In this document: positions 33,079-41,166 of the stretch, one piece after another | Layout: every line of letters starts with the position of its first letter | Position numbering within the stretch: the first letter of the stretch is position 1 | Source of the DNA: Lachnospiraceae bacterium | GTDB lineage: Bacteria; Bacillota; Clostridia; Lachnospirales; Lachnospiraceae | Assembly (NCBI GenBank): GCA_029067085.1 | Contig: JAIEFE010000018.1 | Coordinates: forward strand, 62,001-126,000 | Length of the DNA: 64,000 nucleotides | Reading direction: 5' to 3' | Notes under the pieces: model-generated | The model's input: the letters and a program-made list of their open reading frames with translations, nothing else | The model's database searches: none | What the model was told of the DNA's origin: nothing | Made by a program: the position numbers and the translations under genes

Positions 33079-33693
33079 TTATTGGGAATTTTCCACAGGA
33101 AACAGACTCATTTGTTCAAAGTCGGATCTCCGCTCCAACAAGGCAGGCGTTTTCTGCAAGAGCGCTTCTGTCAGATCGTCCTCAAACAGCCATTTTTCAA
33201 TCTCATCCTGTTCCAGCAGCAAGGGCATCCTGTCATGGACAGGCTTCATGGATGCGTTGGCTGCCGTTGTCAGGATCACGAACCTGTCCTCATCCTGATA
33301 ACGGTTATAGAGTCCAGCCATGTAAAGGATAGGCTGTCCTTCTCTATAAAAGATATTTTTCTCTTTATTCCTGTTCCATTCATAGAACCAGGCAGCGGGA
33401 ACAACTACCCTCCGATGCTCTGCACTTTCCTTGAACATCTTTTTTTCTAAGGCTGATTCACTTCTTGCGTTAAAAATGAGCTGCCTGCCACTAAAATCGG
33501 GGAACCCCCACCTCTTCCATCGGCAGCACAAATCATTATGATCGGCTGCGATCACCGGAGCGACCTCAGACGGGTGGATATCTCCCGCCTGCAGATGAAT
33601 CTCTTCAGCTTTCTGAATCTTCTCATCAACCTGTCTTATCAGCTTTTCTATTTCTCTGGCTGTTTCGTCATCCACGTAATAGCGTCCACACAT
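33079..33693 (-). CDS. SRAP family protein (YedK/HMCES-like)
   Basis: A 204-aa SOS response-associated peptidase-like protein. Catalytic C2 follows the initiator Met (MCGRYY), with N75 (NARSES), E105 (FYEW) and H153 (HDRMP). The family forms DNA-protein crosslinks at abasic sites in single-stranded DNA. The start is set at ATG 33693 because Cys must be residue 2; upstream in-frame codons are thus excluded. It lies directly upstream of the SOS promoter of the polymerase, a related role in damage tolerance. Confidence 0.88.
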   Translation of the reverse strand: MCGRYYVDDETAREIEKLIRQVDEKIQKAEEIHLQAGDIHPSEVAPVIAADHNDLCCRWKRWGFPDFSGRQLIFNARSESALEKKMFKESAEHRRVVVPAAWFYEWNRNKEKNIFYREGQPILYMAGLYNRYQDEDRFVILTTAANASMKPVHDRMPLLLEQDEIEKWLFEDDLTEALLQKTPALLERRSDFEQMSLFPVENSQ

Positions 33694-33851
33694 TTTCATA
33701 CCTACTTTCATGTTTCTGTGGTTATTATATCTCTGATAGTGCATTTTGCAGAATCTTTTGTAAATACATTGATAAAGAAGTTATTTAGAAAAATCATACC
33801 TTGTTTATAATCTTATTACCGGCACTCTGTTAATGTCATTATAGTTTCATA

Positions 33852-35327
33852 TCAGCTAAATCCTCTCATTATTCTGTCATATTCTCCAGTTTCAAAATCT
33901 TCTACCTTTATCTTCAAATTAAAAAGTTTATCATAACTTCCTACAAAATATTTATCATGAGAAAATCTTTTCCTGATAAGACTTATATCCACTCCTAATT
34001 CTAAAAGCACTTCAACCCTAAAGAACACTTTATAACAAGTAATTACCCAATAAATTTCATCTATGCTTAATATAGGATTGTTCGTATGAGATGCATGCGT
34101 ATAAACATCTCTGTCATTTTTAATGTTGCACAGTAACGTATGTGTATGGCATTCTTTAAACTCACTATTACTAAGACCTGATAACGACATTATAGCCTTT
34201 TTTGTTATTTTTTGAATACACTTACTAAAATTATCCCCATTATTTGTACAATACTTCTCTACAAATATCTTATCCTCCTCGCTATTCAGCTTACAAAGAA
34301 TATCTTCCTTTTGCTTATCAAACTTTTTCTGTTCTTCTTCATTAACATCATTTCTTTCCATACCTTCAATAATCTGCATTATCTTTAGAAACTTGTTGGT
34401 TGTAGAAATACCGACATCATCATCTAACAATACCTGTTTATAAGAATCAAAGGCTAATTTCTTACATTTAACTAATAAGCAAAATTTGTCAACCGCATCA
34501 TCCAAAAATGTTGTAAAATCAGATACTTTAAATAGACTTTCCCTTATGAATGATCTGCTATCAAATTTATTTTTCCTAAAAACAATCAGATTATCTTTGG
34601 GAAAATTGCAATTCCCCAAATAGTCAAATATTTTCTCATCCTTAAATAATGTAACTTGAGTAGTTGTAATTAATTCACCACTCAATATTTCCAGAAACAG
34701 AATCATGTTTAATAAATTTTCTTTTATATCATCTATTCCTATCTTTTCCTTTGCCTGATATTGAATTTGGCTCTTTATGCCAAACCTAATCTCTGAATTT
34801 ATTCTGGTGACATCATGAAAAGCACAACAAGAGAATCCTGACACTGAATGCAATTCCTTTACTTCCGCTTTTATATTTAAATCCATTTCTTTATTATAAA
34901 ATTTCAAGCTGTCAATCTCTTTATAAGGTGTCAATCCAATCAGCTCTGTTCCCTCGGTAACACTACAAGAGAAACCATCAAAAAGAAATTCTTCAATATC
35001 ATCTGCACAACTCTCTTCTCCCCAACAAACATCAATTGCCTCAATTGTCACATTAAAATAGTGATATACAAAATTTTCATCTGCTTGTTTCCCAATCATC
35101 TTCCTAAATATAAAACTTCTTGCTGTTACATATTTATTATCTGTCTTTAAACATACTATAGCATTTTCCATTTCTCTTATTTGTAAACATACTTCACGTG
35201 GTACATCAATAATTTCTATTACTACACGATAGTTTTCTAAAACACTTATTTGTCCTTGATAAGAACATATGTGTTGATCTATACGAGTTACTATGCAATT
35301 CTCATTATAATTCATAAATGTTTTCAC
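33852..35327 (-). CDS. ApeA-like HEPN protein, candidate anti-phage effector
   Basis: A 491-aa protein with a beta-rich N-terminal half (FYNKEMDLNIKAEVKELHS) and a helical C-terminal HEPN-type part with an R-x4-H motif, RDVYTH (R406, H411), as in HEPN ribonucleases. Length and layout match ApeA-type defence proteins. The start is GTG 35327, chosen because GGAGG lies 5 nt upstream; an upstream GTG in frame lacks one. A/T-rich codon use differs from the SRAP and polymerase genes. The RNase role is inferred. Confidence 0.65.
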   Translation of the reverse strand: MKTFMNYNENCIVTRIDQHICSYQGQISVLENYRVVIEIIDVPREVCLQIREMENAIVCLKTDNKYVTARSFIFRKMIGKQADENFVYHYFNVTIEAIDVCWGEESCADDIEEFLFDGFSCSVTEGTELIGLTPYKEIDSLKFYNKEMDLNIKAEVKELHSVSGFSCCAFHDVTRINSEIRFGIKSQIQYQAKEKIGIDDIKENLLNMILFLEILSGELITTTQVTLFKDEKIFDYLGNCNFPKDNLIVFRKNKFDSRSFIRESLFKVSDFTTFLDDAVDKFCLLVKCKKLAFDSYKQVLLDDDVGISTTNKFLKIMQIIEGMERNDVNEEEQKKFDKQKEDILCKLNSEEDKIFVEKYCTNNGDNFSKCIQKITKKAIMSLSGLSNSEFKECHTHTLLCNIKNDRDVYTHASHTNNPILSIDEIYWVITCYKVFFRVEVLLELGVDISLIRKRFSHDKYFVGSYDKLFNLKIKVEDFETGEYDRIMRGFS

Positions 35328-35608
35328 TTTTTCCTCCAAACACAAGCATAATAATAATTTCACAAATATTTTTTATAACCGTTCTAGCCCTCTATACCTA
35401 GATACATTTAAAAATAGAACTCATCTCATTACGGCCGGGCAAATGACAACCCCAAATTATTTTATAACCTTCTCTATCTAGTTGTGTGAAAATAGATTTA
35501 CAAAAAAACAATACCTTCTATATCCAAATTTATTTATTTTCTTTTTACTTTTTTTCAACTTATCAAGCATCTCTGTAAGATGTCATACCCTGATATTTGA
35601 CAGTAGTA
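35328..35608. other. A/T-rich intergenic gap
   Basis: About 280 bp between the ApeA-like gene and the next gene. I see no gene, clear hairpin or repeat here. Confidence 0.3.
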
Positions 35609-36484
35609 TCATTTCTTCGTGACTACCGCTTTAAAAGTTATATTCCCATTATCTATTTTGAATTTGTCTTCAGGAAATCTCACGTCTGTCTTAAAAGGGA
35701 GTCCAAATGAGTTCAAGAGTTCAAATGAATATACTGGTTTTATATTCTGCTGGTTTATACCCAGCACAACTGCACGGGGCGAAAAGAAATAACAAATTAT
35801 ATCTTTCTCTTTCTTCGGATCATTTAAGCAGTACATACATAGAATCACAAAATCAAAGCCATTCATACTCTGAATTGCAAGCAGCATATCTATTGTCATA
35901 GGTAATCCATGTATCGCCTGGTTCCGTGTCCCATTGGCATCAGTAATGCGATATACCGTTTCCTTTGAATATGGTATTTCTACCAAGCAAGCAAGAGAAA
36001 TATTCTTTCCTGCGGCAATAGCATTCAGTTTTTTTCTATAAATCTTGCAGTTGTTATTATGTTCTCCACAAACTCTCTTAAAATTTTCTATAAAATCAGA
36101 ATACTTGAATAAATTTCTATAATCAACTCTTTCTTCAACCAGTTTCAAGACAGATGTCAATGCCGTTCCATTGCTTATATCCTTTTCAAGCAATTCCTCA
36201 TCCTTGTATTTCTCAATCAACCCTTTAATTTGATTATTTTGCTTTCCTACCATAGATTGCGCTTTTTTCTTCTTTTTCCTAAACAGCACATCTACTTGAC
36301 AATGTTCTATGCCGATGACTTCAGAGTCGTCCTGAATTATAATATCAGGTCTTTCACAGCTATAATCAATGTATTCCTTTTTCTGAAGCAATGCACTACG
36401 TATATCTCTCGCAAACTGACCTTTTACGGTCTTGCAATTCAATACTTTTTCAAAACATTCACGCTCTTTAATTTTATCAGCCAT
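35609..36484 (-). CDS. Hypothetical protein, possible PD-(D/E)xK nuclease
   Basis: A 291-aa protein I cannot place. Near residue 45 it has ERPDIII followed by EVIGIEHCQ (D47, E60), which resembles the core of a PD-(D/E)xK nuclease with Q in place of K. A lysine-rich helix (FRKKKKKAQS) follows. The C-terminal half has alternating strands (DFVILCMYCL). It stands between ApeA-like and TIGR02391-like genes. A nuclease role is a guess. Confidence 0.45.
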   Translation of the reverse strand: MADKIKERECFEKVLNCKTVKGQFARDIRSALLQKKEYIDYSCERPDIIIQDDSEVIGIEHCQVDVLFRKKKKKAQSMVGKQNNQIKGLIEKYKDEELLEKDISNGTALTSVLKLVEERVDYRNLFKYSDFIENFKRVCGEHNNNCKIYRKKLNAIAAGKNISLACLVEIPYSKETVYRITDANGTRNQAIHGLPMTIDMLLAIQSMNGFDFVILCMYCLNDPKKEKDIICYFFSPRAVVLGINQQNIKPVYSFELLNSFGLPFKTDVRFPEDKFKIDNGNITFKAVVTKK

Positions 36485-36499
36485 AATCTATCATCCCTA

Positions 36500-36651
36500 T
36501 CACACAAAAAGCTGCTGCAACAGTCCCTTTTTGAGCTCCTTCCACTTATCAAGCTCCTGCTTTGCATAACTGATAGCTTCGTCATCGTCACATGCAGAAA
36601 GAAAATCTGGGATTCCCCGCTGTTCTTCAAGGTTTTTGATATATAACAGGT
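36500..36651 (-). pseudogene. Remnant of a type I restriction specificity subunit (hsdS 3' end)
   Basis: A 50-codon frame without a start codon reads KNLEEQRGIPDFLSACDDDE and then SYAKQELDKWKELKKGLLQQ and LFV, the typical C-terminal helix of HsdS. No hsdM or hsdR is present. It shows that a type I restriction locus once stood here and was replaced. Confidence 0.7.
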
Positions 36652-36657
36652 ATTACT

Positions 36658-37350
36658 TTACTCATCCAATACATACATTAATTGGCTTGCTAACATGATC
36701 TGCTCGATGGATTCCCTTTTTGTACATGGAAGGTTCTTATGAGCAGATGGGTTTCTATATGCGAAAAAAATCCCCTCAAACAAGGATTGTATACCCTTGC
36801 GGTAATCCCGCCCGCTAACTGTAGACAGATCAGCAAAATGATATGCTCCATTCTCTGAAAGCAATGCACCAATAATGTCACCGACTTTAGCTGGCACTAC
36901 AGCATCCGGTTTTAACTCTTGAAAAAGCTCCCTCAGTCTACTTTCCACTTCTTTTACTGCTTTTTCTGCTGCTGAATCATAATATCCATCACAAAAGAGT
37001 CCTTGTGAAGTTCCTATAATACGTGGATGAACCTCATGCCAAACGGCCATATCGACCGGTTCCTGCACTATATGATGAATAATTATAAATAATTCTCCAA
37101 ATGTTGCACAATTTAGAGAAATTAACCCATATGCAGGTATATTAAAAAGGTTCGTAGATATATTTTTAAGCTCTGTTGCATAAAAAGGATATTCACTCTC
37201 AATTCCATTTGCCACAGCCTTAATTTGATCACATGTATTATTTGCTGAAGCCAAATCAATTACTATAGTCACGCCAGATGCTAGTCCATTATTCACATTA
37301 TTAACCCAATTCTGTAGGCTCCTTAATTCATTTTCATATGTAGTCTTCAT
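36658..37350 (-). CDS. TIGR02391-like protein with HEPN-type motif
   Basis: A 230-aa protein whose C-terminal part (GRDYRKGIQSLFEGIFFAYR, then NPSAHK) matches the TIGR02391 group of phage- and defence-associated proteins. R199 and H204 form an R-x4-H (RNPSAH) motif like HEPN RNases. The N-terminal half is helical and unrecognised. It follows the SIR2 fusion gene by 104 bp on the same strand, so the two may act together. Confidence 0.6.
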   Translation of the reverse strand: MKTTYENELRSLQNWVNNVNNGLASGVTIVIDLASANNTCDQIKAVANGIESEYPFYATELKNISTNLFNIPAYGLISLNCATFGELFIIIHHIVQEPVDMAVWHEVHPRIIGTSQGLFCDGYYDSAAEKAVKEVESRLRELFQELKPDAVVPAKVGDIIGALLSENGAYHFADLSTVSGRDYRKGIQSLFEGIFFAYRNPSAHKNLPCTKRESIEQIMLASQLMYVLDE

Positions 37351-37454
37351 AACTATGCAATCTCCTAACGCTATATATTTCTCATCCTTTTCGCATTTTC
37401 TGTTTAATCCGCTTATTTGATATGCTCTACACTTCCAATAAAATCTCCTAAATT

Positions 37455-39098
37455 CTATCCTTGTGTCTTACGATCACATTCATATACCGCCTCAACGAAG
37501 TGAAGGAAATCACGAGCCTCTTTTTGAGTTGCCACATATCCCTGATGTACAATTTTGTTGCGAAGTTCGATCAATTTATGGGCATTTTTAATATTGCCTT
37601 CTTGAGCCTTCCTTAGATATCGGACATATCTAAGAATGTGAGGTGAAGAATCATAATCTTCACACCCAGAATCAATAAAGTTTAGAGGAATCTGGTACTC
37701 TAGTTCTGAAAAGGCAGAAACAATGCATGCCGAATACTCACCTTTTTCAAAGAGTCTATGTGCATCTGCAAAAACAGCATGTTCCCTTTTATTATCGCAA
37801 CCAGCAGATTCAACACCAAAAACTCGGCAGCTCCATTCTACCAATTCATTTGCAAAATTATTATTTATCTTTTCACGAGCAATGTCAAATGTATAAGTTA
37901 ATATTGGCTGATCAATCAACGATACGGGTATACTCGTACCTTCCTCACAGAGTATTAAAATGTTTTGCTTTTGCTTTGTAGATTTAATCAATCCGAATTC
38001 AAGCATTACATTATTAGAAGAATCGGAAATATCTATAATAGCAGCCCTCGATTTTCTAATTGCTGTTTGTGAAATATCAATCCAATTGTCACCAGGCATT
38101 AGCATGTCATCAATACGTACTGGTGTAATTCCAAGATTATTAAGAACAGGATTTATTAGAGCAGAAAGTTGCGCTATTCGAGACATGGCACAGGAAATAA
38201 AACAGAGTTTGTTGTTTTCTGCCGGAATTATCATTTGCTCATTTATTCTTTCATCAATACTTTTCGCAGTTTTGTCTTTTTCGTTGTCAATATAGTCCTT
38301 TAACTCAATAAAAAGATCACATAATATAGTTTTATAATTTTGAGGTTCCCCTTCCAGATTGATAATCCTTATATTGCGTCTCTTATACTTTGCAACTTTT
38401 TCGGGGGATGCACCCACAGTTATACAGTATGCAGGTTGTGCCATACTACCCAATCTACTGTTGATTATTTGCCATATACCTCGAAAATCGTTATCATCAA
38501 GGCTATAGCCTATTAAGAGCATTGTGTTCGTAATAAAAAGGTTAGCTACATATGTTGCAAAAATAGGATTTTGCTCTAGATAAACATCATAATCATGCTC
38601 AGTAATCACCATCTTATCCGGATGATTGAAATCGCCATGCAATTTTACTATTTTACTCTCATTATTACTACCAACTGTTAACCGATCCTCAGTTACGACA
38701 ACCGATATAGGGCGCTGTAACAATGTCATTGAATCCTCAAGTAAGGAATCAAAATTAGTTGTACATATAGTTCCTGTAAACAAGTCACAAAAAGCTTTAT
38801 ATGTAGCCCCAGGCTGTATTTCTCCAAAATGAAGCTCCCTCATTAATAATTCTACTAATTTTGCTCGTGAATACAGATCTTCATAATATGAAAGCGCATC
38901 TATTGCATTATTGTCATATTCATAATCAGGAATTTCATTAGCAACTAGTTTCCCTAATTCATTCCAATCAGGCATAGATAACCCCATTGGTATATCAGCG
39001 TTTTTTGAAAACCCTGCTCCAACAAATGGAATTACTCTGCCGGTTATAAAATCATTTAACAGTGGTTTGGGAATTGATGGTAAATAAGTATATTCCAT
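37455..39098 (-). CDS. SIR2 / deoxyribosyltransferase-like / HEPN-like fusion protein
   Basis: A 547-aa protein with three parts. Residues 15-270 are a SIR2-type NAD-binding domain with GAGFS (27-31), TNFD (114-117), H154 (KLHGDF) and LLIGYSL, as in SIR2 NADases of anti-phage systems. Residues 297-405 resemble a nucleoside 2-deoxyribosyltransferase or TIR-like Rossmann fold (CFISCAMS, IIDISDSSNNVMLEFGLIKS). Residues 435-547 are a helical domain with an R-x4-H motif, RNKIVH (R513, H518), like HEPN or MNT-associated helical bundles. It suggests NAD depletion on infection, with sensing by the extra domains. Confidence 0.75.
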   Translation of the reverse strand: MEYTYLPSIPKPLLNDFITGRVIPFVGAGFSKNADIPMGLSMPDWNELGKLVANEIPDYEYDNNAIDALSYYEDLYSRAKLVELLMRELHFGEIQPGATYKAFCDLFTGTICTTNFDSLLEDSMTLLQRPISVVVTEDRLTVGSNNESKIVKLHGDFNHPDKMVITEHDYDVYLEQNPIFATYVANLFITNTMLLIGYSLDDNDFRGIWQIINSRLGSMAQPAYCITVGASPEKVAKYKRRNIRIINLEGEPQNYKTILCDLFIELKDYIDNEKDKTAKSIDERINEQMIIPAENNKLCFISCAMSRIAQLSALINPVLNNLGITPVRIDDMLMPGDNWIDISQTAIRKSRAAIIDISDSSNNVMLEFGLIKSTKQKQNILILCEEGTSIPVSLIDQPILTYTFDIAREKINNNFANELVEWSCRVFGVESAGCDNKREHAVFADAHRLFEKGEYSACIVSAFSELEYQIPLNFIDSGCEDYDSSPHILRYVRYLRKAQEGNIKNAHKLIELRNKIVHQGYVATQKEARDFLHFVEAVYECDRKTQG

Positions 39099-39286
39099 AA
39101 AACCAACTCCTTCGTGAGTAATAAAATCTTCCTATAGTTTGACTTCTTCAAAATTCATTGTTTGTGAGTTTATATAAAAATCCAATTTATATTATATCAA
39201 AGCATCGTTTCCTTTTCAATTATCACCATCGCTATAGTGGTCATAATATTACCCAAAATAATGTGTTGCAAAACAGTCTATAAAAA

Positions 39287-39310
39287 CAAGGAGCCTTACC
39301 CGGCTCCTTG
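39287..39310 (-). terminator. Terminator-like hairpin
   Basis: CAAGGAGCC / GGCTCCTTG perfect arms, followed on the minus strand by TTTTTATAG. It lies upstream of the SIR2 gene start and may end a vanished minus-strand gene. Confidence 0.45.
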
Positions 39311-39327
39311 TCGTTACATAATTAAGC

Positions 39328-39563
39328 ATGAAGCCTACACAGGACGAACAGAAGAATATCTTTGAATTGCTCCATCGCAGGAGGAAGAAATCCTTCCTAT
39401 CTTCTGCTCCCAGTATAGGAGTGATGGATGGTATGAGCAGCTCAGAGGCGGTGCATCTCCCCTTGCGGATGACAGTCCTCTGGCATATGCAATCATTGAT
39501 CGCATTGCCCATGATAGTTATCGCATTAGCATCAAAAACACGGATGCCGTTCCTATCATTTGA
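39328..39563 (+). pseudogene. istB: Remnant of an IS21-type IstB helper ATPase
   Basis: KPTQDEQKNIFELLHRRRK is followed, in another frame, by IFCSQYRSDGWYEQL and then AYAIIDRIAHDSYRISIK up to TGA 39561. These match the C-terminal part of IstB-like proteins. The Walker motifs and the IstA transposase are absent. At least one frameshift is needed. Confidence 0.6.
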
Positions 39564-39664
39564 CTGCCGTATACTATATGATGTGCTGTGTTAAATAAAT
39601 TTGTACTACATATTGATTTCATTTTAAATATATAGTATAATATAGCCATAAAATAGGATATAGG

Positions 39665-40165
39665 ATGCAAAAGATATTTATGAATAACACAGAAAAGAAA
39701 CAGGCGCCACCTCAAAAAGTTGGCACAAAACTTATAAAATATATAATATTTACGATTGCGATTTCGTGGACACCTATGGTTTTTAACCAGATCATCGCTC
39801 ACTTTTTTAATCTGGAACCGAAAAAGCTTTCTTTATATTTTTCTGAAATACTTTTTATGACTATTATATTATCTTCAACCAATATGAAAGATATATCAGA
39901 AAGTAAAATTGATAATGATAGCATGATATTTCTCATCCATATATTCATTAATATTTCAAATATTGTAGTATGTAGTATACTTATTAGTATTCCTTCTTTT
40001 GCAGAACTTTCAAAGGAACCAATTGATAATCAAATTATAATAGATCATTTTGGTTATATCATAGGTATGTATGTTTTAGCTGTATTCTTAGGCGGCGGTG
40101 TACAGATTGCTTGTGCAATTAAAGAAATAATAGAAAAAACAAAAGAGGGTGAGATAAATGGGTAA
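39665..40165 (+). CDS. Membrane protein of unknown function
   Basis: A 166-aa protein with about four membrane-spanning stretches (LIKYIIFTIAISWTPMVF, LYFSEILFMTIILSS, FLIHIFINISNIVVCSILI, GYIIGMYVLAVFLGGG) and a charged C-terminal tail. The family is not recognised. It overlaps the next gene, which encodes a membrane-anchored FHA protein, so the two probably form a complex or pathway. Confidence 0.55.
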   Translation: MQKIFMNNTEKKQAPPQKVGTKLIKYIIFTIAISWTPMVFNQIIAHFFNLEPKKLSLYFSEILFMTIILSSTNMKDISESKIDNDSMIFLIHIFINISNIVVCSILISIPSFAELSKEPIDNQIIIDHFGYIIGMYVLAVFLGGGVQIACAIKEIIEKTKEGEING

Positions 40166-40706
40166 TTTCTTTAATGCTTTGAGTTTCATATTTATTTGTT
40201 TAGAAATTGTAGTAGTTTTCATTACCTATTATAAATTACTAAAGCAATATAGGTATGCTATATATTGCTACAAAAAAAGCCAAAATAGGAATCGCGCTCT
40301 TCTTGTTGAAAAAAAAGAAGAAGACACTGACCATATTGTCATATCTGATATGACACAAAAAATAGAAGAAGATGAATTACTGGAAATGATAAATTCTCCT
40401 ATTTTAAATTTTTCGTTGGATGGTAAAAATATAAAAGAAATAATTTTTAGAAATGAAAAAATTTTTATTGGACGAGGGAAAAGCGATGATATCGTGATTG
40501 ATGAACCTACCATTTCCCGGAGTAATTGTGTCATCACAAAAGAAAATGATAAATATTTTATAAACATAGATAAAAATAAAAATCCAATTCAAATAAATAA
40601 AAGACAAATCGGCACAGAAGGTCCTTTAAGAAAAGAGATCTCAAATGGGGATGTTGTATCTATGGGTAATGGCAGAATATCATTTGAATTTAAATCAGCA
40701 TATTAA
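40158..40706 (+). CDS. Membrane-anchored FHA-domain protein
   Basis: A 182-aa protein with one N-terminal TM (FIFICLEIVVVFITYYKLL), a linker, and an FHA domain at about 95-180: IFIGRGKSDDIVID, the phosphothreonine-contact segment PTISRSNCVI, and NGDVVSMG. FHA domains bind phosphothreonine peptides. No Ser/Thr kinase is nearby. The ATG lies inside the end of the upstream gene (8-bp overlap). The terminator at 40719 follows. Confidence 0.8.
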   Translation: MGNFFNALSFIFICLEIVVVFITYYKLLKQYRYAIYCYKKSQNRNRALLVEKKEEDTDHIVISDMTQKIEEDELLEMINSPILNFSLDGKNIKEIIFRNEKIFIGRGKSDDIVIDEPTISRSNCVITKENDKYFINIDKNKNPIQINKRQIGTEGPLRKEISNGDVVSMGNGRISFEFKSAY

Positions 40707-40718
40707 GCGACTGATGAA

Positions 40719-40763
40719 ACAGGCATGGTCCCTACCAAACGGCAATAGACCATGTCTGTTTTT
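40719..40763 (+). terminator. Terminator after the FHA gene
   Basis: ACAGGCATGGTC / GACCATGTCTGT stem with a 17-base loop, then TTTTTGG, 13 bp after the stop codon. Confidence 0.7.
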
Positions 40764-40957
40764 GGATATTAATTTGCGAAACTTATTATATATCATCAGA
40801 TTTTTTCTCACATTATCATATGAAATTTTACTAAGATGACCTTTCCAAACCACAAGTAAGGGGATCCATAACCCACTTCCATGGACTCATAACTCCCCTC
40901 ATAATATAAACTTCCACTATCCAGATTTTATTTCCCTATTTTACCCACCACACAAAC

Positions 40958-41157
40958 CGTTCTATTTTGTTACTACCGTATGTACCGTACTCTTGCTAAC
41001 CCCAAACTCCTTCGCAGCCTGCCTCACTGTGGCATTGTGCTCGATAATATAGTTTGCAATGTTCATCGCCCGCTCTTCAATATAAACCTTCAAGAGAAAA
41101 CCCCTCAGAATACTTTTTTACATTGTATGAAGTATTCTGAGGGGTTATGACCTTATA
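40958..41157. repeat. Partial duplicate of the spoIIID 5' half and leader
   Basis: 40981-41151 matches 26999-27168 with only a few mismatches: it holds the first about 38 codons of spoIIID, its TTG start, and the complete leader hairpin. The second residues differ (AAACCTTC against AATCCTTC, changing Asp to Val). The gene body after codon 38 is absent, so it cannot encode SpoIIID. The left flank matches the shorter copy at 29129. Confidence 0.85.
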
Positions 41158-41166
41158 TTTACATCG

